64,000 nucleotides of DNA from Xestospongia muta (lineage: Eukaryota; Porifera; Demospongiae; Haplosclerida; Petrosiidae), in the NCBI GenBank assembly GCA_963693285.1, contig OY848918.1:20533484-20597483 (forward strand). The letters are read 5' to 3'. Position numbers and translations under genes: made by a program. The notes beneath the pieces are model-generated. The model saw only the letters and a list, made by a program, of their open reading frames with translations. It had not been told where the DNA came from and made no database searches. Positions 63,540 through 64,000 of this stretch are shown one piece after another (the first letter of the stretch is position 1; each line of letters begins with the position of its first letter).

Positions 63540-64000
63540 ATTAAAATAATGATCCTTTTTCAGATTTAATATTTTACCTTGTTCTGTAAATTTGTTTTAC
63601 AATTTTCAATAATGGACAAGGGATAGTATTCATGACATTCTACTGTAAACTACCTATAACATTCATGATTGATGTAAGGGAGAACAGGTGTTCCAGTATC
63701 TAGTTTCACTGTTTGCACTGCATATATGAACATGTCCATTAGAGAACAGGTTTGCCTGCAACTTAGGAAATCTATCACCTTCTCTTGTTGACAGGCTGAT
63801 TTGCACCTATTCCCTGTTTAATTAAAGATTGAAATCTATCACCTTCTGATGGCCACCTGTAATCTCCAACAGTATATTGGTGGATATTCTCTAGCTGTTT
63901 GTCAGCTGTTTGCAATTGTCAACATTAGAGAATTGACTAGCTGTTACCTTGTATATCTAGTTAAGTAATTGATATTGCTTAATTTTACCTTTTTGCACAC
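63540..64000. repeat. Local repeat block copy, cut by the window end
   Basis: TATTCATGACATTCTACTGT to CTTGTATATCTAGTTAAGTA matches the blocks at 52.4, 55.2 and 62.6 kb. It continues beyond the window. Confidence 0.6.

Overview
The window is metazoan genomic DNA: AT-rich, intron-dense, with short introns, clean GT/AG splice sites and many decayed transposons. The mix of an ankyrin/ROCO-like/death-domain gene, XRN2, C2H2 fingers, a tyrosine-kinase-like fragment, THAP, piggyBac, Tc1/mariner-like and hAT remnants, plus very long (CT)n tracts, suggests an early-branching invertebrate, most likely a demosponge such as Amphimedon. The taxon is an inference.

Layout. 0-11.5 kb: a piggyBac-like fragment, then a plus-strand gene of at least five exons (2,067-11,459) encoding ankyrin repeats, a P-loop/Roc-COR-like region and a death domain, with a Tc1-like element carrying a tandemly duplicated transposase in its third visible intron. 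11.9-13.7 kb: a decayed THAP-transposon gene. 13.7-25.8 kb: the first copy of a segmental duplication (minus-strand XRN2, C2H2 fingers, kinase-like fragment). 25.8-28.5 kb: a piggyBac fragment and unassigned DNA. 28.5-44.6 kb: a second, full-length XRN2 locus on the minus strand; its last intron holds a 5'-truncated antisense paralogue of the ankyrin/death gene and a dead piggyBac. 45.5-56.5 kb: DNA absent from the first copy, with scrambled third-copy XRN2 pieces, a hAT remnant with a hairpin, and a cluster of small unrecognised three-exon genes. 56.3-59.6 kb: second copy of the zinc-finger/kinase-like block. 60.0 kb: a U2 snRNA-like gene. 60.9-64 kb: a 28-bp minisatellite, a long foldback and locally repeated blocks.

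Main points. (1) Both XRN2 copies can be traced exon by exon with consistent splice phases, yet share three disabling changes (TAG in exon 19, an extra base and a Trp-to-TGA in exon 21); copy 1 also has a stop at codon 8. Upstream of exon 19 copy 2 is open for 663 codons with the nuclease residues in place. (2) The U2-like RNA keeps its stem structures but has a run of A where the branch-point-pairing GUAGUA should be. (3) The two large loci are best explained as one about 23-kb direct duplication, one copy of which lacks 11 kb. (4) A family of about 115-residue proteins with conserved intron positions sits at 48-54 kb, with decayed exons at 22.7, 45.4 and 61.9 kb; I do not recognise it.

All homology calls rest on remembered family motifs and conceptual splicing, without database searches.
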